64,000 nt of DNA from positions 620,001 through 684,000 of the forward strand of contig NZ_JBHSNJ010000012.1 in the NCBI RefSeq assembly GCF_042657165.1, given 5' to 3'. Shown here piece after piece: positions 16,040 through 24,765 of the stretch. Below the pieces are notes generated by a model. The model did no database searches. It saw only the letters and a list, made by a program, of their open reading frames with translations, and was not told the DNA's origin. Position numbers and translations under genes: made by a program. Position 1 is the first letter of the stretch. Each line of letters begins with the position of its first letter. The stretch is from Agrilutibacter niabensis (GTDB lineage Bacteria > Pseudomonadota > Gammaproteobacteria > Xanthomonadales > Xanthomonadaceae).

Positions 16040-18100
16040 TCAGGCCTTTTTCTCCAGCGCCGGACTCGTCCATCCCTCACGCGGCGCAAAGCGCTCGCCG
16101 TACTTCGCCTGCAGGGCCTTGAGCCTTTCCAGCAGCACGGTCGCGCCGGTTTCGCGGATGTACTGGATCGGACCGCCGCGGAAGGGGGCGAAGCCGGTAC
16201 CGAAGATCACACCCGCATCGAGCAGGTCCGCGTCGGCCACCACGCCGTCGTGCAGGCAGGCCACAGCTTCGTTGAGCAGCGGCAGGATCAGACGGTCCTC
16301 GAGGTCCTGGGGAACCTTGTAGTCTTTTGGCAGCTCCGGTTTCTGCGCCCTGCCGTCGACCCACTTGTAGAGGCCCTGGCCGTCCTTCTTGCCGCGCTTG
16401 CCGGCTTCCGGCGGCGTGGACAGTGCGGCGGGAATGGGCAGTCCGAGGAAGGGGGCGAGTTCTGCGCCCACGCCGGCGGCGACATCGAGGCCTACCGTGT
16501 CGATCAGTTCGATCGGCCCCATCGGCATGCCGAATTTCACCGCGGCCTTGTCGATCGCTGCCCCCGGGATGCCTTCGGCAAACGCGGTCGCGGCCTCGAG
16601 CATGTAGGGGAACAGCACGCGGTTGACCAGGAAGCCCGGCGTGCCCGCGACCGGAACCGGCAGCTTGTCGATCGCCTTGCAGAACGCGGCGAGGCGCTGC
16701 TCCGTCTGCGGCGACATGCGGTCATGGCGGATGATCTCGACCAGCGGCATCAGTGCGACCGGATTGAAGTAATGCAGGCCGGCGAAATGCGCCGGACGGC
16801 CGATGTGTTCGCGCAGTTCCGTCAGCGGAATCGATGAGGTGTTGGTGGTCAGCAGCGCATCGAACTTCATGCGCGGTTCGACCGCTGCATAGAGCTCGCG
16901 CTTCGCCTCGGGTTTCTCGATGATCGCCTCGATCACCAGGTCGGCCTGTGCGACGCCGTCGCCGGCGAGGTCGCCCTTCAGGCGCGCGGCCACCGCGGCA
17001 CGCTTGGTTTCGTCCTTCACTTTCTTGGCGAACAGTTCGGCGGAGCGGGCGAGGGCGCCGTCGATGAAGCGTTGCTCGCGATCGCTCAAGGTCACCTCGA
17101 AGCCGCGAAAGGCAGACCAGGCCGCAATGTCGCCGCCCATCACGCCCGCGCCTACGACGTGCACGTGCTTGATGCCGTGTTCCTTGCCGCCAGTGGCCTT
17201 CAGGCGTTCCTGCAGGAAGAACACGCGGATCAGGTTGCGCGCGGTGGGCGTCGAAGACAGCTTCACCACGGCCCTGCGCTCAGCCGCAAGCAGCGACTGC
17301 ACGCCGCCACCGGCACGCTGCCAACTGCTGATCAGGGCATAAGGAGCGGGGTAGTGTTCCTTGCGCGCCTTGCGCGCGACCTGCTTCACCAGCATGGGCG
17401 CGAGCAGCTGGCGTGCGGGCCATGTGTTCGTCGCCCAGCCCATGAAGCGCTGCTTGAAAGGACGTTGCGTGCCGCGCAGTGCGAGCCTGGCAGCTTCTTC
17501 AACAATCGACGCCGGATCGACGACCTTGTCGACCAGGCCCATCGCACGCGCGGCGGAAGCCGACAGCGAACGCCCCGTCAGCATCATGTCGAATGCGGCC
17601 GGCGCGCCGACGAGCCGCGGCAGGCGCACGCTGCCGCCCCATCCCGGGAAGATGCCAAGTTTCACTTCCGGCAGGCCGATGCGCGTGGAGGCATCGCTGC
17701 TGGCGACGCGATAGCGGCACGCCAGCGCGATCTCGGTGCCGCCACCCATGCAGAAGCCGTGGATCGCGGCGACGGTAGGGCAGGGCAGTTCGGCCACGCG
17801 CTGGAACACCTGCTGGCCACGGCGGATGGCGTCGTTGACGTTGCCCTTGGCGTCGAATTCGGCGAATTCCTTGATATCGGCGCCGGCGATGAAGCCGCTG
17901 GTCTTGGCCGAGCGGAGCACCAGGCCCTTCGGAGGATCCAGCGCAAGGCGCTCAAGCAGGCTGTCCAGCTCGATCAGCACTTCCTGGGCAAAGGTGTTGA
18001 CCGAGCTGCCGGCGCGGTCGAATGACAGCACGACGACGCCGTCGTCGCGCTGTTCCAGTTTCCAGTGCTGCAAGCGAAGACCGTCGAGGCCAGCGATCAT
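16040..18100 (-). CDS. Bifunctional enoyl-CoA hydratase / 3-hydroxyacyl-CoA dehydrogenase (FadB/FadJ type)
   Basis: A 686-residue multifunctional beta-oxidation alpha subunit. The N-terminal hydratase half has SGFIAGADIKEF, the oxyanion and Glu region GFCMGGGTEIALACRYR, and the second Glu in GLPEVKLGIFPGWGG. The dehydrogenase half has the NAD motif VVGAGVMGGDIA and the catalytic His in GLHYFNPVALMPLVEI. I chose the ATG at 18098-18100, which has AAGGA 9 bases upstream; an ATG six codons earlier lacks a ribosome site. No thiolase gene (fadA) is adjacent. A GntR-like palindrome lies about 115 bases upstream. Confidence 0.93.
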   Translation of the reverse strand: MIAGLDGLRLQHWKLEQRDDGVVVLSFDRAGSSVNTFAQEVLIELDSLLERLALDPPKGLVLRSAKTSGFIAGADIKEFAEFDAKGNVNDAIRRGQQVFQRVAELPCPTVAAIHGFCMGGGTEIALACRYRVASSDASTRIGLPEVKLGIFPGWGGSVRLPRLVGAPAAFDMMLTGRSLSASAARAMGLVDKVVDPASIVEEAARLALRGTQRPFKQRFMGWATNTWPARQLLAPMLVKQVARKARKEHYPAPYALISSWQRAGGGVQSLLAAERRAVVKLSSTPTARNLIRVFFLQERLKATGGKEHGIKHVHVVGAGVMGGDIAAWSAFRGFEVTLSDREQRFIDGALARSAELFAKKVKDETKRAAVAARLKGDLAGDGVAQADLVIEAIIEKPEAKRELYAAVEPRMKFDALLTTNTSSIPLTELREHIGRPAHFAGLHYFNPVALMPLVEIIRHDRMSPQTEQRLAAFCKAIDKLPVPVAGTPGFLVNRVLFPYMLEAATAFAEGIPGAAIDKAAVKFGMPMGPIELIDTVGLDVAAGVGAELAPFLGLPIPAALSTPPEAGKRGKKDGQGLYKWVDGRAQKPELPKDYKVPQDLEDRLILPLLNEAVACLHDGVVADADLLDAGVIFGTGFAPFRGGPIQYIRETGATVLLERLKALQAKYGERFAPREGWTSPALEKKA

Positions 18101-18214
18101 GCGGGACCATCCTTCCATTCAGTGTGGGGCGGTGCCTGCGCACCGGTCGTGCCGGCCTTCGCGGCCGGTTCATGGGTCTATGATCCAGAGCTTGTTTCGA
18201 CGGCGTCAAACCGT

Positions 18215-18227
18215 ATGGTCGGACCAT
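18215..18227. promoter_or_regulatory. 13-bp palindrome resembling a FadR/GntR operator
   Basis: ATGGTC-G-GACCAT is a perfect inverted repeat whose core TGGTCGGACCA fits the TGGTNNNACCA pattern of FadR-subfamily GntR regulators. It lies between the fadB-like gene and divergent rpoE, about 115 bases before the fadB-like start. A second half site, GTATGGTC, occurs near 18246-18253. The regulator gene is not in the window. Confidence 0.4.
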
Positions 18228-18281
18228 GACAGATGGCGCTTGCGGCGTATGGTCCCCGCCCCAATAAATGCACGGATGAAT

Positions 18282-18308
18282 GAACTTTTTCCAGGACGGG
18301 CGGTCCCA
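18282..18308 (+). promoter_or_regulatory. Candidate sigma-E-type promoter of rpoE
   Basis: GAACTT at 18282-18287 matches the -35 core of RpoE/AlgU promoters. After 16 bases comes TCCCA at 18304-18308, a partial match to the TCTGA/TCAAA -10. The predicted start gives a leader of about 50 bases before the rpoE ATG. It suggests autoregulation. Confidence 0.45.
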
Positions 18309-18364
18309 CGGTTCGGCCTCGCCGAGCTGACAGGAGCGCGAGCTGACGGAGAGCAGGCGCGGTG

Positions 18365-18991
18365 ATGGCCGAAAAATCGTTGACCCCGGAATCCGACCTG
18401 GACCAGGAGCTGGTCCGGCGCGTGCAGCGTGGCGAAAGCGCCGCGTTCGATGCCCTGGTGCGCAAGTACCAGCATCGGATCGTGGCCCTGATCGGGCGCT
18501 ACATCGCCGACTGGAGCGAGTGCCAGGACGTTGCGCAGGAGGCTTTCATCCGCGCGTACCGTGCACTGCCCAACTTCCGGGGCGATTCCCAGTTCTACAC
18601 GTGGTTGCACCGGATCGCCGTGAATACCGCCAAGAACCACCTCGTCGCGCAGAACCGCAGGCCGCCCACCGATGACGTGGACGCTGCGGACGCCGAGCAG
18701 TACGACAGCGGCACCCGCCTGCGCGAGACGGCGACGCCGGAAAATGAACTGTTGAGGCAGGAAATCGAACTTGCGGTGATGCGCGCGGTCGAAGCCCTGC
18801 CGGACGAACTGCGCATGGCCATCAACCTGCGCGAAGTCGACGGACTGAGTTACGAGGAGATTGCAACCAGGATGGAATGCCCGATCGGCACCGTGCGTTC
18901 GCGGATCTTCCGCGCCCGCGAGGCGATCGACAACGAATTGCGGCCCTTGCTGGACCATGACACCAACTTGCGGGAGCGTGCGCACCGATGA
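18365..18991 (+). CDS. rpoE: RNA polymerase sigma-E (AlgU/RpoE) factor
   Basis: A 208-residue ECF sigma factor for envelope stress. Region 2 shows DQELVRRVQRGESAAFDALVRKYQHRIV and DVAQEAFIRAYRALPNFRGDSQFYTWLHRIA. Region 4 shows INLREVDGLSYEEIATRMECPIGTVRSRIFRAREAI, which is the RpoE type. I chose ATG 18365; an in-frame GTG lies immediately before it. Its stop overlaps rseA by four bases, and mucD follows, so this is a complete stress-sensing module. Confidence 0.95.
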   Translation: MAEKSLTPESDLDQELVRRVQRGESAAFDALVRKYQHRIVALIGRYIADWSECQDVAQEAFIRAYRALPNFRGDSQFYTWLHRIAVNTAKNHLVAQNRRPPTDDVDAADAEQYDSGTRLRETATPENELLRQEIELAVMRAVEALPDELRMAINLREVDGLSYEEIATRMECPIGTVRSRIFRAREAIDNELRPLLDHDTNLRERAHR

Positions 18992-19890
18992 CTACCGGTT
19001 CCACTTCCAACAACCATCACGCCCTGCATCCGCGCGATGATCGCGAGACGCTCAGTGCGCTGTTCGACGGCGAGCTGGCCGCCGATGCGATGCGCTTCGC
19101 CTTGAAGCGCCTCGATCACGATGCCGGGTGGCGCAACACCTGCGGACGCTGGGTGCTGATCGGCGATGCCTTGCGTGGTGAAGCCGCGATCGCCGCCGCG
19201 CCATCGGATTTCGCCTCCGGCGTCATGCGGGTGCTCGCATCGGAATCACACGCGGCACAGGCGGCTCCATCCGTTTCAGCGCAGGCAGATGCGGCTTTGT
19301 CCGCGCAAGGCGTTTCGCGCCGCCGCTGGGTCGGTGGGGCGGCGCTGGCGGCCTCGGTCGCGATGGCAGCAGTGCTGGTGGTGCGACCGTTCTCGGAGCC
19401 GTCGTCCCCGGGATCGGGCGCGCAGATTGCCGCGGGCACGGTTGCCCCGGTGACCACGCAGGCGGCACCGTCGCAGACGGGACAGGCCGTTGCTCCGGTT
19501 TCAATCGCGCCAGCTTCTTCGACGGGCGGTTCGTCAATCACCGTCGCCGTGGCCGATGCACCGCAACCGACAGCAGCCCGGCGTTCGGCCCGCAGCGCGC
19601 GTGCGCTCTCGCGATCGGCACGTAGTGCGATTGCGCCGCCCTCGAGTGAAACCGCTGTGGTCGTAGCCAGTTCGGAACCGGCGACACGCCATCAGCCATT
19701 CCATCCTCCGACGGACGACATCGTCACGCGGCCGTGGCCGCGCGCCGTGTTGCCCGGGAATGCCAACGCGGGTGCGCTGACCGTCGATTTCGGTACCGGT
19801 TCTGCATCCCCGTCGTTCTACCCATTCGAGCCGCGCCTGCCTTCCCAGGATCCGGTGTCGGCCCCGCAAGCGCCCGAACCGCAACCCTGA
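18988..19890 (+). CDS. rseA: Anti-sigma-E factor RseA
   Basis: A 300-residue single-pass inner-membrane anti-sigma factor. The cytoplasmic N-terminus has LSALFDGELAADAMRFAL and the conserved WxxYxLIGDxLRGE-like motif (WVLIGDALRGE). One membrane helix occupies roughly residues 112-130 (WVGGAALAASVAMAAVLVV). The periplasmic part is long, alanine- and proline-rich, and low in complexity. It overlaps rpoE by four bases, the standard arrangement for stoichiometric control. Confidence 0.93.
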   Translation: MTTGSTSNNHHALHPRDDRETLSALFDGELAADAMRFALKRLDHDAGWRNTCGRWVLIGDALRGEAAIAAAPSDFASGVMRVLASESHAAQAAPSVSAQADAALSAQGVSRRRWVGGAALAASVAMAAVLVVRPFSEPSSPGSGAQIAAGTVAPVTTQAAPSQTGQAVAPVSIAPASSTGGSSITVAVADAPQPTAARRSARSARALSRSARSAIAPPSSETAVVVASSEPATRHQPFHPPTDDIVTRPWPRAVLPGNANAGALTVDFGTGSASPSFYPFEPRLPSQDPVSAPQAPEPQP

Positions 19891-19971
19891 CGGACCCTTG
19901 CCGTCGCGCCCACCAAACCCGGCACGGCCCCGAGTCGTGCCGCAGATTCCCGCCCCCTGCACAAACAGACG

Positions 19972-21516
19972 ATGCCCATGAACCGACAGCTTCGCTCCCT
20001 GGCCGTGCTCGGCGTCATTGCCGCCACGCTACCGGCCGCCTGTACTGCCCAACCGCCTGCCAACGGCGCATCCGTGCCTGTTGCCACCACGGCCCAGACC
20101 GTGCCCGCCACGCCACTGGTGACCGGCTTGCCGGACTTCACCAACCTGGTCCAGCAGGTCGCGCCGGCAGTAGTGAACATCAGCGCCGAAGCCGGCTCGC
20201 GCCGCGTCGCCCGCGCGCAGCAGATGCCGGACGAGAGCCAGCTGCCGGAGATTTTCCGCCGCATGCTGCCGCCGGAGATGTTCGAAGGCCCCGATGGACC
20301 GCAGATGCCGCAGGCACCGCGCGGCTTCTCCATGGGTACCGGCTTCCTGATCTCGAACGATGGCTACGTGCTCACCAACCACCATGTGGTCGATGGCGCG
20401 GACTCCGTGACGGTGAAGTTGTCTGATCGCCGCGAGTTCAAGGCCAAGGTCATCGGCAGCGACCAGCAGTCCGACGTCGCACTGCTTAAGATCGATGGCA
20501 AAGCCCTGCCGGCGCTGCGCCTGGGCGATTCCGCGCGGCTCAAGCCCGGGCAGTGGGTGGTGGCGATCGGTTCGCCGTTCGGGCTGGACCAGTCCGTCAC
20601 CGCAGGCATCGTCAGCGCGGTGGGCCGGGCGAATCCCTATGCCGACCAGCGCTATGTGCCCTTCATCCAGACCGACGTGGCGATCAACCGCGGCAATTCC
20701 GGCGGACCGCTGCTCAACACCGCGGGTGAAGTGGTCGGAATCAATTCGCAGATCTTCAGCAATTCCGGCGGCTACATGGGCGTCAGCTTCGCCATTCCCA
20801 TCGACGTGGCGATGAACGCGGTCGATCAGTTGAAGAAGACCGGCAAGGTCAGCCGTGGCCAGCTTGGCGTGCAGGTGCAGGCGATTTCCGCCGAGGACGC
20901 CCGCGGCCTCAGCCTCCCAGATGCGAGCGGCGCGCTGGTATCGGTCGTGCTGCCGGGCAGCGCAGCCGGCCGGGCCGGGCTTGAGCGAATGGACGTGATC
21001 CGTGCCGTGAATGGCCGGCCGGTCAATGTTTCCAGTGACTTGCCGCCGCTCATCGGCGGCCTGGCACCGGGCTCGAAGGTGCGGTTGAGCATCCTCCGCG
21101 AGGGCAAACCGCGCGAGATCGACGTCACCCTGGACGCGCTGGACGAAACCCTTGCCGGCGGCGCGGCGGACCAGCCGGGTTCGGAATCCGGGGACCCGTC
21201 GCCCGCTCCTACGGGAAAGGGCAATGCCCTGGGGCTGGTCGGTCGCGACCTCAGCGCCGCCGAGCGCAAGCAGCTCGGCCTGCAGTCCAGCGAGGGCGTG
21301 CGGCTTGCGCGCGTGGGCGACGCCGCCGCGGAAGCCGGTCTCCAGGCCGGCGATGTGATCCTGTCGGTGGGGCGCGCCAGCGTCGGCACGGCGGCGGCGC
21401 TCGACCGCGCCCTGACGGGGGTAAGGGATGGCCAGACGGTGATGCTGCTGGTCCGTCGCGGCAATGCGACCCAGTTCATCGCCGTGACCGCGGACGCGGA
21501 TGACGCCGCTGGCTGA
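19972..21516 (+). CDS. mucD: Periplasmic Do-type serine protease (DegP/MucD)
   Basis: A 514-residue HtrA-family protease. The triad is His138 in LTNHHVVDG, Asp168 in SDVALLKI and Ser243 in RGNSGGPLL. Two PDZ domains follow at about residues 290-385 and 415-505. An N-terminal export signal ends near LPAACTAQ; the cysteine has Pro at the -3 position, so a lipobox is doubtful. An ATG two codons downstream is equally possible as the start. It is the third gene of the rpoE-rseA-mucD module and degrades misfolded envelope proteins. Confidence 0.95.
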   Translation: MPMNRQLRSLAVLGVIAATLPAACTAQPPANGASVPVATTAQTVPATPLVTGLPDFTNLVQQVAPAVVNISAEAGSRRVARAQQMPDESQLPEIFRRMLPPEMFEGPDGPQMPQAPRGFSMGTGFLISNDGYVLTNHHVVDGADSVTVKLSDRREFKAKVIGSDQQSDVALLKIDGKALPALRLGDSARLKPGQWVVAIGSPFGLDQSVTAGIVSAVGRANPYADQRYVPFIQTDVAINRGNSGGPLLNTAGEVVGINSQIFSNSGGYMGVSFAIPIDVAMNAVDQLKKTGKVSRGQLGVQVQAISAEDARGLSLPDASGALVSVVLPGSAAGRAGLERMDVIRAVNGRPVNVSSDLPPLIGGLAPGSKVRLSILREGKPREIDVTLDALDETLAGGAADQPGSESGDPSPAPTGKGNALGLVGRDLSAAERKQLGLQSSEGVRLARVGDAAAEAGLQAGDVILSVGRASVGTAAALDRALTGVRDGQTVMLLVRRGNATQFIAVTADADDAAG

Positions 21517-21543
21517 GCCGCCCGCTTCCGCGTGAACGACCGC

Positions 21544-21569
21544 TGCGCCCGCCCCGCAAGGCGGGCGCA
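21544..21569 (+). terminator. 10-bp hairpin between mucD and lepA
   Basis: TGCGCCCGCC (21544-21553), loop CCGCAA, GGCGGGCGCA (21560-21569). It has a strong GC stem but no U-tract. It sits 28 bases after the mucD stop and just before the lepA promoter. Confidence 0.55.
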
Positions 21570-21577
21570 GTCGCGTA

Positions 21578-21586
21578 TGCGATAAT
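21578..21586 (+). promoter_or_regulatory. Extended -10 promoter of lepA
   Basis: TGCGATAAT is an extended -10 (TG-N-GATAAT) located 37 bases before the lepA ATG. The same nine-base string lies upstream of tRNA-Arg, and TGCGACAAT lies upstream of rlmD. Confidence 0.6.
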
Positions 21587-21623
21587 CGCGCGTTAATTTT
21601 TCGAGACGGCACGACGCCGCCCC

Positions 21624-23417
21624 ATGCAACTCATCCGCAATTTTTCGATCATCGCCCACGTCGATCACGGCAAGTCGACCTTGGCCGACCGCATCATCCA
21701 GCTCTGCGGCGGCCTGGAGGCCCGCGAGATGGAAGCGCAGGTGCTCGACTCCAATCCGATCGAGCGTGAGCGCGGCATCACCATCAAGGCCCAGTCCGTT
21801 TCGCTGCCCTACAAGGCGAAGGACGGCAATACCTACCAGCTCAACTTCATCGACACCCCCGGCCACGTCGACTTCAGCTATGAAGTCAGCCGCTCGCTGG
21901 CCGCCTGCGAAGGCGCGCTGCTGGTGGTGGACGCCGCCCAGGGCGTGGAAGCCCAGTCCGTCGCCAACTGCTACACCGCGGTCGAGCAGGGGCTGGAAGT
22001 AGTCCCGGTGCTGAACAAGATCGATCTGCCCACGGCCGACGTCGAGCGGGCCAAGGCCGAAATCGAGGCCGTGATCGGCATCGATGCCGAGGACGCGGTG
22101 GCGATCAGCGCCAAGACCGGCCTCAATGTCGAACTGGTGCTGGAAGCCATCGTCCATCGCATCCCGCCGCCGAAGCCGCGCGACACCGACAAGCTGCAGG
22201 CGTTGATCATCGACTCCTGGTTCGACAACTACCTCGGCGTGGTCTCGCTGGTGCGCGTGATGCAGGGCGAGATCACCCCCGGCAGCAAGATCCTGGTGAT
22301 GTCGACCGGACGCACGCACCAGGTCGACCAGGTGGGCGTCTTCACCCCCAAGCGCAAAGTGCTCAGCAAGCTCGGTGCCGGCGAGGTGGGCTGGATCAAC
22401 GCATCGATCAAGGACGTCCATGGCGCTCCCGTCGGCGACACGCTGACGCTCGCGGGCGATCCGGCGCTCAAGCCGCTGCCGGGTTTCCAGGAAATGCAGC
22501 CGCGCGTGTTCGCCGGCCTGTTCCCGGTCGATGCAGAGGACTACCCGGCCCTGCGCGAGGCGCTGGAAAAACTACGCCTCAACGACGCCGCGCTGCGTTT
22601 CGAGCCGGAAAGTTCGGAAGCCATGGGCTTCGGCTTCCGCTGCGGCTTCCTGGGCATGCTGCACATGGAAATCGTGCAGGAACGCCTGGAGCGCGAGTAC
22701 AACCTCAACCTGATCTCCACCGCGCCTACGGTGGTCTACGAGGTCCTCAAGACCGACGGCACCATCGTCCCCATGGACAACCCGGCCAAGTTGCCGCCGG
22801 TGAACATGGTCGAAGAGGTCCGCGAGCCGATCATCCGCGCCAACATCCTCACGCCGCCGGACTACATCGGCAACGTGATCAAGCTGTGCGAGGAAAAGCG
22901 CGGCGTGCAGATCGGCATCCAGTACATGGCCAGCCAGGTGCAGATCAGCTACGAACTGCCGATGGCGGAAGTGGTTCTGGACTTCTTCGACAAGCTCAAG
23001 TCGGTGTCGCGGGGTTACGCCTCGCTGGACTACCACTTCCTGCGCTTCGAAGCGGGTCCGTTCGTGCGCGTGGACACGCTCATCAACGGCGACAAGGTCG
23101 ACGCGTTGTCGATCATCGTCCACCGCAGTCACGCCGATCGCCGCGGCCGCGAACTGTGCGAGAAGATGAAGGACCTGATCCCGCGACAGATGTTCGACGT
23201 GGCCATCCAGGCGGCGATCGGTTCGCAGATCATTGCCCGAAGCACGGTCAAGGCGATGCGCAAGAACGTGCTGGCCAAGTGCTACGGTGGCGACATCAGC
23301 CGCAAGAAGAAGCTCCTCGAGAAGCAGAAAGAGGGCAAGAAGCGGATGAAGCAGGTGGGCCGCGTGGAGATTCCGCAGGAGGCCTTCCTGGCGGTCTTGC
23401 AGGTGGACAGCAAGTAA
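21624..23417 (+). CDS. lepA: Elongation factor 4
   Basis: A 597-residue translational GTPase of the usual length that helps with ribosome assembly and back-translocation. Motifs are G1 AHVDHGKSTLADR, G2 RERGITI, G3 DTPGHVDF, G4 NKIDLP and G5 SAKTG. The C-terminal domain with YGGDISRKKKLLEKQKEGKKRMK is specific to LepA. lepA-lepB order follows, as in E. coli. Confidence 0.98.
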   Translation: MQLIRNFSIIAHVDHGKSTLADRIIQLCGGLEAREMEAQVLDSNPIERERGITIKAQSVSLPYKAKDGNTYQLNFIDTPGHVDFSYEVSRSLAACEGALLVVDAAQGVEAQSVANCYTAVEQGLEVVPVLNKIDLPTADVERAKAEIEAVIGIDAEDAVAISAKTGLNVELVLEAIVHRIPPPKPRDTDKLQALIIDSWFDNYLGVVSLVRVMQGEITPGSKILVMSTGRTHQVDQVGVFTPKRKVLSKLGAGEVGWINASIKDVHGAPVGDTLTLAGDPALKPLPGFQEMQPRVFAGLFPVDAEDYPALREALEKLRLNDAALRFEPESSEAMGFGFRCGFLGMLHMEIVQERLEREYNLNLISTAPTVVYEVLKTDGTIVPMDNPAKLPPVNMVEEVREPIIRANILTPPDYIGNVIKLCEEKRGVQIGIQYMASQVQISYELPMAEVVLDFFDKLKSVSRGYASLDYHFLRFEAGPFVRVDTLINGDKVDALSIIVHRSHADRRGRELCEKMKDLIPRQMFDVAIQAAIGSQIIARSTVKAMRKNVLAKCYGGDISRKKKLLEKQKEGKKRMKQVGRVEIPQEAFLAVLQVDSK

Positions 23418-23557
23418 GGTTCGGATGTACGGGGAACCCGGGACGGTAAAAGCTGTCATCCAGATGGCGTAGCCGTTTTGCGGGTCGGGTCCCCGGCTCG
23501 TCCCGGCAATTCGGATTCAATATACCCAACCCAGGTTCCGGCTCCCGAGGAGCAAGC

Positions 23558-24361
23558 ATGAAGTGGTTTGAGATCGTTCTCGTCATCCTGACCCTGTTCA
23601 CCGGCCTGGTGTGGCTGCTGGACAAGCTGTTCCTGGCCAAGCGCCGCGCCGCCGGCGCCGGCCTGCTGGAGGATGGCGAAGAACCGGTGGTGGTGGACTA
23701 CTCCAAGGCCTTCTTCCCGGTACTGGCGGTCGTTCTGATCCTGCGCAGCTTCGTGGCCGAGCCGTTCCGGATCCCGTCGAATTCGATGATGCCGACCCTG
23801 CTGACCGGCGACTTCATCCTGGTCAACAAGTTCGCCTATGGCTTGCGCCTGCCGATCAGCAACAAGAAGTTCGTGGACATCGGCGAGCCGGCGCGCGGGG
23901 ACGTGGTGGTGTTCCACTTCCCGGGCCACAGCCCGGACGATCCGAACAAGGGTGTCGACTTCATCAAGCGGGTGATCGGCCTGCCGGGCGACCGCATCGG
24001 CTACCACGACAACCAGGTGCTGGTGAACGGCAAACCGGTCCCCTACGAGGAGATCGGCACCTATGCCGGTACGGGGCAGGGCGCCGAGATGACGGGATCC
24101 CTCGAATTGCGTGAGAATCTGCCCGGGCGGCCGCACTCCGTCCTGGAATCCACGGCTTCGCCGTTCATGGATCCAGGGGAGGGTGATTGGGAAGTGCCGC
24201 AGGGGCATTATTTCGTGATGGGCGACAATCGCAAGAACAGCGACGACAGCCGATACTGGGGCGTGCTGCCGGAGAGCCAACTCCGTGGCAAGGCATTCAT
24301 GATCTGGATGAGCTGGGACGGCGGACTCGAATACCGGCGGATTGGCACCAGCATCCGTTGA
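23558..24361 (+). CDS. lepB: Signal peptidase I
   Basis: A 267-residue inner-membrane peptidase that removes signal peptides. Two N-terminal hydrophobic segments flank a basic loop. The catalytic Ser76 is in IPSNSMMPTL and Lys137 in FIKRVIGLPGD. Box E GDNRKNSDDSRYWG is present near the C-terminus. It follows lepA after a 140-base gap with no clear terminator, and precedes a small membrane protein gene by 26 bases. Confidence 0.97.
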   Translation: MKWFEIVLVILTLFTGLVWLLDKLFLAKRRAAGAGLLEDGEEPVVVDYSKAFFPVLAVVLILRSFVAEPFRIPSNSMMPTLLTGDFILVNKFAYGLRLPISNKKFVDIGEPARGDVVVFHFPGHSPDDPNKGVDFIKRVIGLPGDRIGYHDNQVLVNGKPVPYEEIGTYAGTGQGAEMTGSLELRENLPGRPHSVLESTASPFMDPGEGDWEVPQGHYFVMGDNRKNSDDSRYWGVLPESQLRGKAFMIWMSWDGGLEYRRIGTSIR

Positions 24362-24387
24362 CGTTGCACAAACTGGGGAGAGCTGGG

Positions 24388-24765
24388 ATGAAGCGTAAGC
24401 AGAGTGGTTTGACCTTCATTGGATTCGTGATCGTTCTGGCAATTGCCGGCTTGTTCATCTACGTGGGCATGAAGCTTGTGCCGATGTACACCGAGTACTA
24501 CTCGCTCAAGAAGGCGCTGGCCAGCCTGGCGAGCGAGGACGGCATCGCAAATCGCTCCGCGCCGGAAGTCAAGGAGCACTTGTTCAAGCGTCTGTACATG
24601 AGCTATGCACTCGACATCAAGAAAGAGCATGTAAAGATCGAACGGTATGAGACCAGCTGGAACGTGATCGTCGACTACGAAACCCGCAGGCCGCTGATCG
24701 CCAACCTGGACGTGGTCGGAAAGTTCCATGCGGAGAAGGTGCTCACACGCAAGGCAGGCGATTGA
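24388..24765 (+). CDS. DUF4845 small membrane protein
   Basis: A 125-residue protein with one N-terminal membrane helix (residues 9-29), followed by a soluble part with AEKVLTRKAGD at the end. The first 25 residues (KQSGLTFIGFVIVLAIAG) look like a type IV prepilin start but lack the Glu at position +5. Proteins of this family are found between lepB and rnc in many beta- and gammaproteobacteria. No function is established. I chose ATG 24388, which has GGGAG upstream. It overlaps rnc by four bases. Confidence 0.85.
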   Translation: MKRKQSGLTFIGFVIVLAIAGLFIYVGMKLVPMYTEYYSLKKALASLASEDGIANRSAPEVKEHLFKRLYMSYALDIKKEHVKIERYETSWNVIVDYETRRPLIANLDVVGKFHAEKVLTRKAGD

